DNA of 64,000 bases from Micromonospora musae (GCF_003626635.1 NZ_RAZT01000007.1:310001-374000); one strand, 5' to 3'. Positions 51,256 to 60,789 are shown, numbered from the stretch's first letter. Numbers and translations: made by a program. Notes: generated by a model not told the origin, from the sequence alone.

Positions 51256-51729
51256 TCAGTTGGCGCAGGCGGTGTCGAACGCCTCGATCGGCTTGGTGAG
51301 GCTGGGCTCGTCGACCTCCATCGGCTTCTTGTCCGCCATCCGCTGCTCGATCGCGCCGGCGAGGTTCTCGAAGGCGGTACGCACGGCCGAGTCCGCGGCC
51401 TGGGGCGCCTGCGCCTTCAGGCCGGTGACGATGGTGGTGTAGTGCGCGCGGATCAGGCGATCCTCCTCGGCCTTGCTGACCGGCTTGTCGATCTGGGCGA
51501 TGGCGTCGTCGGCCATCCCCCCGAAGCCGGCCTTCACCGCCTGGAGGCCGGCCTCGCAGACCGTCTTCTTGTTCGCGGCGAGGTCGACGGTCGGGCTGGC
51601 GGCCGCGGCGCTGGACGGCGCGCTGCCGGCGGCGTCCGGTTCGGTGCTGGTCTCGCAGCCGGCGGCGAGCGCGCCCAGCGCGGCGAGGACCGTGAGGCTG
51701 CCGAGCGTACGCAGGCGAAGGGTGGGCAT
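51256..51729 (-). CDS. Putative secreted lipoprotein
   Basis: 157 residues. Type II signal peptide with lipobox LAAGC (LTVLAALGALAAGCETS), a Ser/Ala/Pro-rich linker and a helical domain (ANKKTVCEAGLQAVKAGFGGMADDAIAQIDKPVSKAEEDRL, AHYTTIVTGLKAQA, AIEQRMADKKPME) ending FDTACAN. GGGGAG precedes the ATG. Membrane-anchored extracellular protein of unknown function. Confidence 0.87.
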   Translation of the reverse strand: MPTLRLRTLGSLTVLAALGALAAGCETSTEPDAAGSAPSSAAAASPTVDLAANKKTVCEAGLQAVKAGFGGMADDAIAQIDKPVSKAEEDRLIRAHYTTIVTGLKAQAPQAADSAVRTAFENLAGAIEQRMADKKPMEVDEPSLTKPIEAFDTACAN

Positions 51730-51908
51730 GCTGACTCCCCGTTTGTTCTCTGGATTCCGTCTCCGGCGGCCTCGTACCGGCCGGCCGTGCGGTCGAGCCG
51801 TCACTGTAGACGGCTGTCGATCGGGCCGCCATCGTGATTGCCCAGGCGCGGTGGCGGCCGGTCCGATGTCGACGGGGAATCAGCGGCCGGTCCGGTGTTG
51901 ACGGGGAG

Positions 51909-52586
51909 TCAGGCGGTGGGCCGGTCGAGGGCTGGCTTGCGTGCCACCAGGTACGCCTGGCGGGTGCTCTCCGTGCCACCCGCGTACGGCTCGGGTTCCC
52001 GCACGAGTTGGGCGCGTACCTCGAATCCGGCCTCGGTCAGCAGTGCGGCGACCTGCTCCGGCCGACGCCGCCGGAAGGTCAGTGAGATCGCCTTGCCGAA
52101 CGCCGTGGTGCGGACCAGCGACTCGTCGCCGGCCTGGAAGACCAGGGCGAGGTGGCCGCCGGGGGCGAGGGCGCGACGGAAGCCGGAGAAGGTCACCGGC
52201 AGCAGCTCGTCGGGGACGTGGATGATCGAGTACCAGGCCGTGATGCCGGCGAGGCGGCCCTCGGGCAGGGTGAGCGCGGTCATCGAGCCCTCCTCGAAGC
52301 GCAGCCCGGAGTGGTTGCGGCGGGCCACGGCGAGCAGCCCCGGCGAGAGGTCGATGCCGAACACGTCGAGCCCGAGGCCGGCGAGGTGGGCGGTGACCGT
52401 GCCCGTGCCGCAGCCGAGGTCCGCGACCGGCCCGCCGCCGCCGCGGAGCACCAGCTCGGCGAAGGCGGCGAGGATCGCCCGGTCGAAGGGCTTGCTCGCC
52501 AGTTCGTCGGCGAACTGTTCGGCGAACTCGGTGGCGACGGTGTCGTACGACGTCCGGGTCTCGCGCAGGAAGGCGGGTTCGGTCAT
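51909..52586 (-). CDS. Class I SAM-dependent methyltransferase
   Basis: 225 residues. Motif I VADLGCGTGTVTAHLAGLG, followed by VFGIDLSPGLLAVAR, and a FDxIxxWYSIIHVPDELLP-type motif IV region (ITAWYSIIHVPDE). C-terminal FRRRRPEQVAALLTEAGFEVRAQ is typical of small-molecule methyltransferases. Substrate unknown. Confidence 0.9.
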   Translation of the reverse strand: MTEPAFLRETRTSYDTVATEFAEQFADELASKPFDRAILAAFAELVLRGGGGPVADLGCGTGTVTAHLAGLGLDVFGIDLSPGLLAVARRNHSGLRFEEGSMTALTLPEGRLAGITAWYSIIHVPDELLPVTFSGFRRALAPGGHLALVFQAGDESLVRTTAFGKAISLTFRRRRPEQVAALLTEAGFEVRAQLVREPEPYAGGTESTRQAYLVARKPALDRPTA

Positions 52587-52856
52587 CTCCGGCACGCTAC
52601 GGCGTCCGGTCGATCGGTCGATGCGGCGACGGCGGCGCTTGAAGCGACCGGTGATGTAACGAGAATTGGTCGGAAGTCGCTGCGGTGCGAGCGGGCGCGC
52701 CCTCTGTGCGGCAGGCATAGGCTCCGGCGTACCGAACCGACAGTCACGGTATTTCCATGAGCGGGTTGTCGGACGCGAACGAGGGGGCGCGTCCGCCAGC
52801 GCCACGAACACCTGTGCCGCACGGCTGCCCCGCTGCGGAGCAGGTCGGGGCGGATA

Positions 52857-52893
52857 CGACGGCGGCCGGCGGGACCATCGCCGGCCGCCGTCG
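52857..52893 (-). terminator. 15-bp stem hairpin after clpP
   Basis: CGACGGCGGCCGGCG pairs exactly with CGCCGGCCGCCGTCG around a seven-base loop, four bases after the clpP stop. The rest of the 311-base gap up to the methyltransferase start holds no gene. Confidence 0.85.
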
Positions 52894-52897
52894 CGCC

Positions 52898-53500
52898 TCA
52901 CCCCACCGGCAGCTGCTCGACCCGTGTGATCACCTCGTCGACGAGCCCGTACTCGCGGGCCTGCTCGGCGGTGAACCAGCGATCCCGGTCCCAGTCGCGC
53001 TGGATCTCCTCCAACGTCCGGCCGCTGTGCCGGGCGATCAGCTCCTGCATGGTCCGCTTCACGTGGAGCATGTTCTCGGCCTGGATGCTGATGTCCGCGG
53101 CGGTGCCGCCCATCCCACCGGACGGCTGGTGCATCATGATCCGGCAGTGTGGCAGCGCGTACCGCTTGCCCGCCGTCCCGGCGCAGAGCAGGAACTGTCC
53201 CATCGAGCCGGCGAAACCGAGCGCCAGTGTGACGACGTCGTTGCGGACGTACCGCATGGTGTCGTAGACGGCCATGCCGGCGGTCACCGAGCCGCCCGGC
53301 GAGTTGATGTAGAGGTGGATGTCCCGCTCCGGGTCCTCGGCGGCGAGCAGCAGGATCTGGGCGCAGATCTGGTTCGCCGACTCGTCGGTCACCTCCGTGC
53401 CGAGGAAGACGATCCGTTCCTTCAGTAACCGCTCGAACACCTGGTCACCGAAGGCCGGTTGCCCTTCGGTGAGCATCCGTACCTGGTCGTACCCGATCAT
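52898..53500 (-). CDS. clpP: ClpP protease subunit
   Basis: 200 residues. Catalytic triad: Ser99 in LGFAGSMGQ, His124 in MMHQPSGG, Asp169 in EEIQRDWDRD. INSPGGSVTAGMAVYDTM and the handle helix are typical. It is a stand-alone paralogue, not in the usual clpP1-clpP2 tandem; probably a ClpP3-like subunit forming mixed rings. An adjacent ClgR-like regulator gene suggests stress-regulated expression. Confidence 0.94.
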   Translation of the reverse strand: MIGYDQVRMLTEGQPAFGDQVFERLLKERIVFLGTEVTDESANQICAQILLLAAEDPERDIHLYINSPGGSVTAGMAVYDTMRYVRNDVVTLALGFAGSMGQFLLCAGTAGKRYALPHCRIMMHQPSGGMGGTAADISIQAENMLHVKRTMQELIARHSGRTLEEIQRDWDRDRWFTAEQAREYGLVDEVITRVEQLPVG

Positions 53501-53587
53501 CGTGTCCGCCCTCCGTGCCGGCGGGCGGCGGGAGCGCCCGGGGGACCGGCCCCTCCAGCCTGCGCACGGTGACCCCGGTGGTCCCAG

Positions 53588-53625
53588 CGATTCTGCCGGC
53601 GGCGAATCTGCCGCCGGCAGAATCG
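53588..53625 (-). terminator. 16-bp stem hairpin between regulator and clpP
   Basis: CGATTCTGCCGGCGGC with exact complement around GAATCT, seven bases after the stop of the ClgR-like gene and 88 before clpP. It separates the two transcripts unless it also serves as a regulatory attenuator. Confidence 0.75.
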
Positions 53626-53631
53626 GACGGA

Positions 53632-54126
53632 TCAGACGTTGGTGAGGGTGCGCCGCGACGTGCGGGTCCGCCCGCAGCCGAGCCGCCCGGCGCTGCGCGG
53701 GCCGGAGCCCCCGGCCGGTGCGGAGCCGGACCGGCCGACGAGCAGGGTCGGGCCCCCCGCTCCCGGGCCGCGGTGCAGCAGCGTGCCCGGCGTACGCGGG
53801 CCGAACCGGACATTCGGCCCGGTCTCCGGCCGGGGCAACGGCACCGGGGCCAGCGTCACCGTGGTCGCGCGCGGTGCGGCCGGTAGCCGGGGCTCGACCT
53901 GGCGAAGATCGTCCCGAGCCTCTTCGAGGAGCTCCGAGAGGTGGATGCCGAGGGCCCGGCAGATCGCCGCGAGCACCTCGGAGGAGGCCTCCTTGCGACC
54001 GCGCTCCACCTCGGAGAGGTAGGGCACGGACACACCCGCGGACTCGGCCACCTCGCGCAGCGTGCGGCCCTGACGCAGGCGGAGCCGGCGCAGGACCCCA
54101 CCGATCACCCGTCGCAGCAACGACAT
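53632..54126 (-). CDS. XRE-family regulator resembling ClgR
   Basis: 164 residues. [58 protein letters not shown], very like ClgR, the activator of clp genes in actinobacteria. The C-terminal ~80 residues are Gly/Pro/Arg-rich and unlike normal ClgR; the protein ends TLTNV, so the degradable Ala-Ala tail of ClgR is absent. Adjacent to clpP, which it may activate. GGCAGGAGAGTGAGGCCGGC precedes the ATG. Confidence 0.83.
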   Translation of the reverse strand: MSLLRRVIGGVLRRLRLRQGRTLREVAESAGVSVPYLSEVERGRKEASSEVLAAICRALGIHLSELLEEARDDLRQVEPRLPAAPRATTVTLAPVPLPRPETGPNVRFGPRTPGTLLHRGPGAGGPTLLVGRSGSAPAGGSGPRSAGRLGCGRTRTSRRTLTNV

Positions 54127-54290
54127 GCCGGCCTCACTCTCCTGCCTCGTCGTCCCGGGGACACCCCCATCATGCCCCGTCCCGCCGCCGCGGAGGGCCC
54201 CGGAGGGGCATCCGTCGCCGCAGCTCACCGTGGGGCGGGGGCCGATCGGGGTGGCTCCGGGCGGGGAGCACCCCCGCCCGGAGCCCCGGG

Positions 54291-55409
54291 TCAGCGCGTC
54301 AGGTGCGGTCGCCACCCGGCCGCGTCGGGGCCGATGTCGAGCTTCCGGAAGAGCGCCCGGGTGCCGCCACTGGGCAGCAAGCCGTCGTCGGAGATCGACA
54401 CGCTGAGGCCGGCGACGTCGTAGACGATCAGCGACTCGACGCCGTCCTGCCCGCCGAACCGCGCCTGGTGGCCGTCCAGCGTGGTGTTCGGATCCACGTA
54501 CGCCTTGTCCGTGGGGTCGGTGACCAGCCGGTACGGGGTGAAGGCGACCATCAGGGTGCGTGCCCGCTGCCGGCCCGGATCGGCGTCGGCCGGCTCCGGC
54601 GACCACTCGGTGTAGGCGTTCCATGACCCCGGCTCGCCGAGGTCCAGTGAGACGTTGCCCGTGATCGGGCGCAGGTTCTTCGGGACCTCTGGCACGGTCA
54701 CCGGCATCGGCAGCACCTCGTGGCCGAAGACGAGTGTGCTTGCCACCCGCTCGGCAGTCTGTGCCGGATCGCCCGGGACGCCGTGGGTCCGCACCTGCGC
54801 CCAGCCGTCCGGGGCGTACCGCCAGCGCAGGATCGCCTCCGGCCGGTCCGGGTTGCTGTACGTGGCGAAGGCGCTCGGCGCGCCGTTGAGCTCCGGCCCG
54901 GGGCGGGTACCGGTGAGCGTGGCAGGCTCCCCGCTGTCCCGCTGCGGCGCCGACGGCTGCACTCCCTTCGGGTACAGGTTCACCGTCACGCCTCGCCACA
55001 GCTCACCGGGAGGACTGTTGACGGCGCTGAGGTGCACGCCGGGCCCGGAGAGCAGCAGGCCGGACTGGTACTGGAGGCTGCGCATCCCGTCCGGCAGCCA
55101 GCCGAAGCGGACGTACACCACCTCGGGGTCGACCGTGGTCAGCGCGGCCGGTAGACCGGCTGCGGCGGTGGGCGGCCCGGCGTCGGCCGGTCCGGTGGTG
55201 GGTGGGCGCTCGGGTGCCAGCAGGCTGGGGACCGTCACTCCGCCGGCGACCAGCAGGCCGACGGCCAGCGCCGCGCCCGCCACCTGGCGGTAGCGGCGCT
55301 GGCGGCGGCCGGTGGACATCGCCCGGTCGACGTCGAGCCGGGCGGTGGGACGCTCCGCCGAGTCCACCTCGGCGTGCATCAGGTCGGCGAGTTGCCGTTC
55401 GTCCAGCAT
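54291..55409 (-). CDS. Membrane protein with anti-sigma-like N-terminus, SigE-family partner
   Basis: 372 residues. A short cytosolic N-terminus ([20 protein letters not shown]) is followed by one membrane helix ([22 protein letters not shown]) and a ~290-residue extracellular domain of unknown fold. It starts 12 bases after the sigma-factor stop, with GAGGAGC before the ATG. Its place and topology suggest an anti-sigma factor or signal transducer for the adjacent sigma factor, but there is no zinc-binding ZAS motif. Confidence 0.8.
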   Translation of the reverse strand: MLDERQLADLMHAEVDSAERPTARLDVDRAMSTGRRQRRYRQVAGAALAVGLLVAGGVTVPSLLAPERPPTTGPADAGPPTAAAGLPAALTTVDPEVVYVRFGWLPDGMRSLQYQSGLLLSGPGVHLSAVNSPPGELWRGVTVNLYPKGVQPSAPQRDSGEPATLTGTRPGPELNGAPSAFATYSNPDRPEAILRWRYAPDGWAQVRTHGVPGDPAQTAERVASTLVFGHEVLPMPVTVPEVPKNLRPITGNVSLDLGEPGSWNAYTEWSPEPADADPGRQRARTLMVAFTPYRLVTDPTDKAYVDPNTTLDGHQARFGGQDGVESLIVYDVAGLSVSISDDGLLPSGGTRALFRKLDIGPDAAGWRPHLTR

Positions 55410-55420
55410 GGATGCTCCTC

Positions 55421-55933
55421 TCATCGGCCTGCGGCTGCGGTGTCGAGCACGGTGCGCAGGGTGGCGAGGCCCTTCGCCGCCTGGCTCTTGACGGTTCCGG
55501 TCGAGCAGCCCAGGGCGCGGGCGGTCTCCTCGACGCTGAGGTCCTGGAGGTACCGGAGAACGAGCACCGCCCGCTGCCGGGGTGGAACCTCACGCAGCGC
55601 CGCGACCAGGGTGATTCGGTCGGTCGGGTCGGTCGGGTCGGTCCGTTGTTCGGGCAGGGCCGCCCCGAGCAGCACGCGGCTCCAGCGCAACCGCCGCTCG
55701 TCGAGCAGCCGGCGCAGCAACATGGTGCGCACCAGCGCGTCCGGATGCTCGGCCTGCCGGGCCCGGGCCCAGTTCCGGTACAGCTCGGTGAGCACCCGTT
55801 GCAGGATGTCGTCACCGCGATCCCAGTCGCCGCACATCAGGTACGCGGTCCGCCGCCACTGCCGCATCCGGCCGCGTACGAAGTCGGTGAACTCGGCGTC
55901 GGCTTCGGCTCTGCGCCCGCCGCTCGTTCTCAC
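55421..55933 (-). CDS. SigE-family ECF sigma factor
   Basis: 170 residues from a GTG (MRTSGGRRAEADAEFTDFV). Region 2 FTDFVRGRMRQWRRTAYLMCGDWDRGDDILQRVLTELYRNW and region 4 LREVPPRQRAVLVLRYLQDLSVEETARALGCSTGTVKSQAAKGLATLR match the actinobacterial SigE family. First gene of an operon with the membrane partner. Divergent from the K+ channel. Confidence 0.92.
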   Translation of the reverse strand: MRTSGGRRAEADAEFTDFVRGRMRQWRRTAYLMCGDWDRGDDILQRVLTELYRNWARARQAEHPDALVRTMLLRRLLDERRLRWSRVLLGAALPEQRTDPTDPTDRITLVAALREVPPRQRAVLVLRYLQDLSVEETARALGCSTGTVKSQAAKGLATLRTVLDTAAAGR

Positions 55934-56094
55934 GAGGAATCCGCCTCTCGTCTGCCGGCCTCGACCGGTCCGTCGTCCGTCGACTGGTAGTCGTGGGCGC
56001 GGTGGCGATCGGTTGCCCGGGTGCCCCACCCGGCGTACGGGATTCGTCCCACCCGCTATGTTGTGGGCGTGCAGCCGACGGAGCAGGTTCGAGG

Positions 56095-57108
56095 GTGATC
56101 CATTTCCCCGCGCAGCGCCGCAGTCCGCTCAGCGCGCTCAGCCTGCGGCTGGCCGCGGCGCTCGCCCTCGTGTTCGCCACCGTCACGGTGGTCTACCTCG
56201 ACCGTGAGGGCTACCGCGACGTCAACGAGGACGGTCTCACTCTCCTCGACTGCTTCTACTACGCGGTGGTGACCCTCTCCACCACCGGCTACGGCGACAT
56301 CACTCCGGTCAGCCACAGCGCCCGGCTGGTGAACGTCCTCTTCATCACCCCGGCCCGGGTGATCTTCCTGATCATCCTGGTCGGCACCACCCTGGAAGTT
56401 CTGACCGAGCAGTACCGGACGGGCCGGCGCTTGACGCGGTGGAGGAAGACCGTGAAGGACCACGTGATCATCTGCGGCTACGGCACCAAGGGCCGTAGCG
56501 CCGTCTCCGCGCTGCTGGAGAACGGGCTGGACAAGTCGCGGATCATCGTCGTCGAGCGCAGCGGGACCGCGCTACGGCAGGCCACCGCGGCGGGGCTCGT
56601 CGCGATCGAGGGGTCGGCGACCCGTTCCGCGACGTTGAACGACGCACACGTGAAGAACGCCAAGGCCGTGATCATCGCGACCGACAGCGACGACGCCTCG
56701 GTGCTGGTGGCGCTCACCGTCCGGCAGCTCACCGCCGGTCAGGTGCGGATCATCGCGGCGGCCCGGGAGGCCGAGAACGCTCCGCTGCTGAAGCAGAGCG
56801 GGGCGCACCACGTGATCGTCTCCTCCGCCACGGCGGGCCGGCTGCTCGGTCTCTCCACCTCCGCGCCGCCGCTGATCGACGTCGTCGAGGACCTGCTCAC
56901 TCCCGGTCAGGGGATGGCGCTGGCCATGCGGTCGGCCGATCGGAGTGAGGTGGGTCGCACGCCGCGCGAGCTGGACTGCCTGGTCATCGCGCTGGTCCGG
57001 CGCGGCCGGGTGGTCACGCTGACCGACCCGGCGGGGGCCGAGATCGAGACCGGCGACATGCTGGTCTACGTCCGGGACGACCGCCCTCAGGCGGCCAGCA
57101 CCGCCTGA
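56095..57108 (+). CDS. Two-TM potassium channel with RCK/TrkA domains
   Basis: 337 residues. TM1 (LAAALALVFATVTVVYL), pore TLSTTGYGDITP with TTGYGD selectivity filter, TM2 (VIFLIILVGTTLEVLTEQY), then RCK-N with NAD-type GYGTKGRSAV and RCK-C (TPRELDCLVIALVRRGRV). It resembles MthK/Kch. GTG start with GAGG immediately upstream; the N-terminal ~20 residues may be variable. K+ efflux or uptake gated by nucleotide or Ca2+. Confidence 0.92.
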   Translation: MIHFPAQRRSPLSALSLRLAAALALVFATVTVVYLDREGYRDVNEDGLTLLDCFYYAVVTLSTTGYGDITPVSHSARLVNVLFITPARVIFLIILVGTTLEVLTEQYRTGRRLTRWRKTVKDHVIICGYGTKGRSAVSALLENGLDKSRIIVVERSGTALRQATAAGLVAIEGSATRSATLNDAHVKNAKAVIIATDSDDASVLVALTVRQLTAGQVRIIAAAREAENAPLLKQSGAHHVIVSSATAGRLLGLSTSAPPLIDVVEDLLTPGQGMALAMRSADRSEVGRTPRELDCLVIALVRRGRVVTLTDPAGAEIETGDMLVYVRDDRPQAASTA

Positions 57109-57118
57109 CCCGGCTCGT

Positions 57119-57586
57119 CTAGTCGTCTTCCCCCACGGTGCAGGTGATGTGCCATCCGCCGTGGGTGGCCCGCCGGAGCAGCTCGTAGAGCGTCTCCCGC
57201 TCGTCGGGGTTCAGCGCGCCGAGCACCTCTATCTCGCTGGTCTCCAGGGCGCATTCGGCATCGTTGAGGCGATTTGCCCCGGCCTCGGTGATATAGACCA
57301 TGTGCCGGCGGCGGTCCTCGGGTGACCGGCGTCGCTCGACCAGCTGCGCCGCCTCCAGGTCGTTGAGCAGCCCTACGACGTTCGTGCTGTCGATCTGGAG
57401 GGTGCTGGCGAGCCCCTGCTGGCTTATCCCGCCCGCATCGCGGAGCGCCGTGAGGGCGATGAGGTGCCGCGGTCGAAGCCCGAACGGCTCCAGCACCGAT
57501 TTCGCCCGGAGCCGCATCCGTCGAGCCAGGTGGTCGAGCAGCGGCCCCGTGCGGCGCTCCGACTGGACGGCCGGCAGGTCAGGCAT
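57119..57586 (-). CDS. MarR-family regulator of the azoreductase gene
   Basis: 155 residues. HTH: RLRAKSVLEPFGLRPRHLIALTALRDAGGISQQGLASTLQIDSTNVVGLLNDLEAAQLVERRRSPEDRRRHMVYITEAG. Divergent from an FMN-dependent azoreductase, with a perfect 10-5-10 operator between. A Cys in DAECALETSE could allow redox sensing but is not diagnostic. Likely a repressor released by quinones or other electrophiles. Confidence 0.93.
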   Translation of the reverse strand: MPDLPAVQSERRTGPLLDHLARRMRLRAKSVLEPFGLRPRHLIALTALRDAGGISQQGLASTLQIDSTNVVGLLNDLEAAQLVERRRSPEDRRRHMVYITEAGANRLNDAECALETSEIEVLGALNPDERETLYELLRRATHGGWHITCTVGEDD

Positions 57587-57628
57587 GTGAGCCAGTTTAC
57601 CGCCGACCCCTCCGATAGACCTGCTATA

Positions 57629-57653
57629 AATGGTTGGTCGTTCACCAACCATT
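57629..57653. promoter_or_regulatory. MarR operator AATGGTTGGT-CGTTC-ACCAACCATT
   Basis: Perfect 10-bp arms with five-base spacer, overlapping a -10-like TATAAA (57625-57630) of the azoreductase promoter. Strong candidate repressor site. Confidence 0.82.
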
Positions 57654-57676
57654 GGTAGCTAACGGAGAGTTTGCGC

Positions 57677-58324
57677 ATGGCACACCTGTTGCACATCGAC
57701 TCGAGCATCCGCGGCGAGCACTCGGTGAGCCGCCGGCTCACCGCCCGGGCCGCCGCCGCCTGGCAGGCCGCCCACCCCGGGGGCACGGTGACCTACCGCG
57801 ACCTCGGCAAGCAGCCGCTGCCGCACCTGGACGAGGCGGGCGGCCTCGCCCGGCTGACGCCGCTCGACCAGCACACTCCCGCCCAGCGCGCGTCCTGGGA
57901 GCTCAGTGAGCAGCTGGTCGCCGAGGTGCAGCAGGCCAGCACGGTCCTGCTGGGCCTCCCGCTCTACAACTACGGCGCGCCGAGCAGCGTGAAGACCTGG
58001 GTGGACCACCTCATCGCGCCCGGCATCGCGTTCGACCCGGCGACGGGCGCCGGCCTGCTCGGTGGGCGCGAGTTCGTCGTGCTGATGAGTCGGGGCGGCG
58101 GCTACGGCCCGGGCACCCCGCGCGAGGGCTGGGACCACGCCGAGCCCTGGCTGCCGCACGGCATCTCGCAGACCGGTCTGGAGCCGACCTTCATCGCCGC
58201 CGAGCTGACCCTCGCCCCGGTGATGCCGGCCATGGCCGAACTCATCCCGCTGCACGAGCAGAGCCTCACGGCGGCCGAGCGCTCCATCGACGGACTCTGG
58301 GCGCCGGCCAGCGCCGCTGCCTGA
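57677..58324 (+). CDS. azoR: FMN-dependent NADH-azoreductase / quinone reductase
   Basis: 215 residues of flavodoxin-like fold: MAHLLHIDSSIRGEHSVSRRL (FMN phosphate loop), LLGLPLYNYGAPSSVKTWVDHLIAPG and VVLMSRGGGYGPGTPREGWDH. GGAG lies ten bases before the ATG. Two-electron reduction of quinones or azo dyes, probably induced through the divergent MarR protein. Confidence 0.93.
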   Translation: MAHLLHIDSSIRGEHSVSRRLTARAAAAWQAAHPGGTVTYRDLGKQPLPHLDEAGGLARLTPLDQHTPAQRASWELSEQLVAEVQQASTVLLGLPLYNYGAPSSVKTWVDHLIAPGIAFDPATGAGLLGGREFVVLMSRGGGYGPGTPREGWDHAEPWLPHGISQTGLEPTFIAAELTLAPVMPAMAELIPLHEQSLTAAERSIDGLWAPASAAA

Positions 58325-58349
58325 GCCGGATCCCCGTCACCGGCGCGAA

Positions 58350-58383
58350 CGGGATGGCCGCTCCACCTGGAGCGGCCATCCCG
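58350..58383 (+). terminator. 15-bp stem hairpin after azoR
   Basis: CGGGATGGCCGCTCC and its exact complement around ACCT, 25 bases after the azoR stop. Intrinsic-like terminator. Confidence 0.85.
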
Positions 58384-58866
58384 CGCCCGTCGCCTGTCGG
58401 GTCCGACGACCGATCCGTCGGCTCCCGGGCCTGTCGCCTCCGAGGCTCAATCGGCTTCCGGGCTCGTGCGGGTCTCGTGCCCTTCGACCGGATCCGGGCC
58501 GGCGTGACGACATCGAGGACGACCAGCGCGGGCCGGTCGTGTCCACGTTCCACCGTCGCCGACGAATCGCCGCCGAGCGGGCCCCGCCGGATCGACCCGT
58601 CCCGATCCGTTCGGCTGAGGAGAACCGGCTGTAAGGCGCTTTCTCCTCGGCGCGAGGCTTGCTACGTTGTGGCGGCTTGGAACTGCCAGTGGGGGAGAGC
58701 CGTCGATCTCGATTCGGTACGGCGTCATTGGCACAGGCACGACGGGGGAACTTCATAGCATCGCGTCCGGGGTTGGTGCCTCGGTCGTCGTCTCCCGTCT
58801 TGTCGGACGCACCCTCGTGCGGGCTGTTCCGAGTTCCTCGTTAGTCGAACGACGGGATACGAATCA
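58384..58866. other. Intergenic region upstream of secreted protease
   Basis: No protein-like frame in about 480 bases. It should hold the protease promoter; no clear -10/-35 could be fixed. Slightly lower GC in the last 120 bases. Confidence 0.5.
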
Positions 58867-60678
58867 GTGGCTGAACTGTCAGCATCCGTAGGCGTCAGAC
58901 GACGCTGGTCGGCGGGCATCCTGGCGGGCCTCGCCCTCGCGGCTGTGGCGGCCGTCGCCCCCGCGACCGCGGCCCAGGCCGCCCCCGCCGGAGACGGCGT
59001 CTTCAACGCGGCGAGCTCGCAGAACGACCGCAAGAGCAAGCTGCCGAACCTGCACAAGGGGAAGCTCGCGCTCCCCGACCCGGGCCCGATGGGCCGTCGG
59101 TTCCAGACCGGCTCGGACCACGCCCCGAAGATCTTCCAGGGGACGTTCGCCAGCGCCTCGGAGTTCCCGTACATCGTGGGTATCGTCACCACGTTCCGGG
59201 AGGGCCAGGACCTCTACTGGTACTGGTGCACCGGCACGATCATCGCCCCGAACAAGGTGCTGACGGCCGCGCACTGCACCGCGGACGGGCCGGGCACCAC
59301 CCGGGTCATCGCCGGTAACGACCGGATCGTCGACGGAGACGGCAACATCCTCGTTGGCAGCGGGTACGCCGCCGAGGTCGCCTCGACCTGGACTCACCCG
59401 GGCTGGAACATCGCCCAGCAGTACGCCGACCCCGAGAACGCGCCGATCCTCGACGACGTCTCGGTGCTCACGCTGAAGCAGAACCTGCCCAGCGAGTACA
59501 CCCCCGTCACGCTGAGCCCGCAGGGCGACCAGACGCCGTACACGGCGGGCACCCCGGCGGTCATCGCCGGCTACGGCAAGACCTACGACGGTGAGCCGAA
59601 GCCGGACAGCCGGCTGCGCAAGGCGACCGTCAACATGCGGTCGAACAGCGAATGCTCGGCGCCGGGGCTCTACTACCCCGACCGGATGATCTGCGCCGGT
59701 TCGGGCACTCCCGCCGCGCCGAGCAGCGACACCTGCGGCGGCGACTCGGGCGGGCCGCTGCTGGTGGGCGGCGTCCAGGTCGGCATCACCGACTGGGGCT
59801 TCGTTCCGTGTGGCTCGTCTCCCGGCTATTACGAGCGGCTGAGCTACTACCGCAACTCCATCATGGAGGACCTGACCCGTCCGGCGCTGATCAACGCGGA
59901 CTGGTCCGGCGACGGTCACACCGACCTGCTCGCCCGGGACAGCGCCGGTAGGCTCCACCTGATCTACGGCAGCGGCTTCTCCAACGACGGGTACGGCGGC
60001 TTCTACACCAGCAAGCAGATCGGCACCGGCTGGTCGAGCATGAAGCGGGTCTTCCGGGTCTACAACTGGAACGGCGACAAGAAGCCGTCCGTCATGGCTG
60101 TGAAGACCAACGGTGAGCTGGTCATCTACGACACCGACGGCAAGGGCAACTGGGTCGGTGACGCCCGGAGGATCGGCACCGGCTGGGGGAACTTCACCGC
60201 GCTCATGGTGACGAACAACTGGATGGGCAACAACCGACCGAGCCTGCTGGCCCGCAAGTCCAACGGCGACCTGATCCGCTACACCAGCAACGGTACGGGC
60301 GGCTGGGAGAACCCGGCGGGCACCCGGATCGGCACCGGCTGGAACGGCTTCAACCTGTTCATCACCCCGGGCGCCTGGAAGGGCGACGGCCTCGAGGTGG
60401 TCATCGGCCGGACCTCGACCGGCTACCTGAAGATGTACCAGTCCGACGGGCGGGGCGGCTGGACCAACCCGGCGGGCACCATCATCGGCAGCGGCTGGGC
60501 CAGCTACAAGAACATCATGATTCCGGGCGACTGGAGCGGCGACAACATGATGGACCTGCTGGGCATCAACAGCAGCAACCAGATGCGGCTCTACACGACC
60601 AACGGTCGTGGCGCCTGGGTCGACGGAAGTGGCAAGGTCATCTCCACCGGCTGGGGTGCCTTCAACCTGGTCCTCTGA
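58867..60678 (+). CDS. Secreted trypsin-like protease with C-terminal propeller
   Basis: 603 residues from a GTG. Signal peptide (SAGILAGLALAAVAAVAPATAAQA), then an S1 protease domain with His in VLTAAHCT, Asp in LDDVSVLTL and Ser in CGGDSGGPLL. It is followed by ~260 residues of five similar units with WSGDGHTDLL-, WNGDKKPSVM-, WMGNNRPSLL- and WSGDNMMDLL-type motifs, an FG-GAP/VCBS-like beta-propeller. The propeller may bind a sugar or substrate. Extracellular digestive or developmental enzyme. Confidence 0.93.
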   Translation: MAELSASVGVRRRWSAGILAGLALAAVAAVAPATAAQAAPAGDGVFNAASSQNDRKSKLPNLHKGKLALPDPGPMGRRFQTGSDHAPKIFQGTFASASEFPYIVGIVTTFREGQDLYWYWCTGTIIAPNKVLTAAHCTADGPGTTRVIAGNDRIVDGDGNILVGSGYAAEVASTWTHPGWNIAQQYADPENAPILDDVSVLTLKQNLPSEYTPVTLSPQGDQTPYTAGTPAVIAGYGKTYDGEPKPDSRLRKATVNMRSNSECSAPGLYYPDRMICAGSGTPAAPSSDTCGGDSGGPLLVGGVQVGITDWGFVPCGSSPGYYERLSYYRNSIMEDLTRPALINADWSGDGHTDLLARDSAGRLHLIYGSGFSNDGYGGFYTSKQIGTGWSSMKRVFRVYNWNGDKKPSVMAVKTNGELVIYDTDGKGNWVGDARRIGTGWGNFTALMVTNNWMGNNRPSLLARKSNGDLIRYTSNGTGGWENPAGTRIGTGWNGFNLFITPGAWKGDGLEVVIGRTSTGYLKMYQSDGRGGWTNPAGTIIGSGWASYKNIMIPGDWSGDNMMDLLGINSSNQMRLYTTNGRGAWVDGSGKVISTGWGAFNLVL

Positions 60679-60708
60679 TCCCGGGACAATCGCACCGACA
60701 TCGACGAA

Positions 60709-60738
60709 GGGGCCCGCAACCGATCGGTTGCGGGCCCC
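60709..60738. terminator. 30-bp perfect palindrome terminator
   Basis: The arms GGGGCCCGCAACCGA and their exact complement form a perfect palindrome followed by TTTCCC, between convergent protease and korB genes. Bidirectional terminator. Confidence 0.88.
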
Positions 60739-60789
60739 TTTCCCGTCGTCCAGCCCGGCGCAGCCGGGCGCGGTCTTATGAAACAGACC

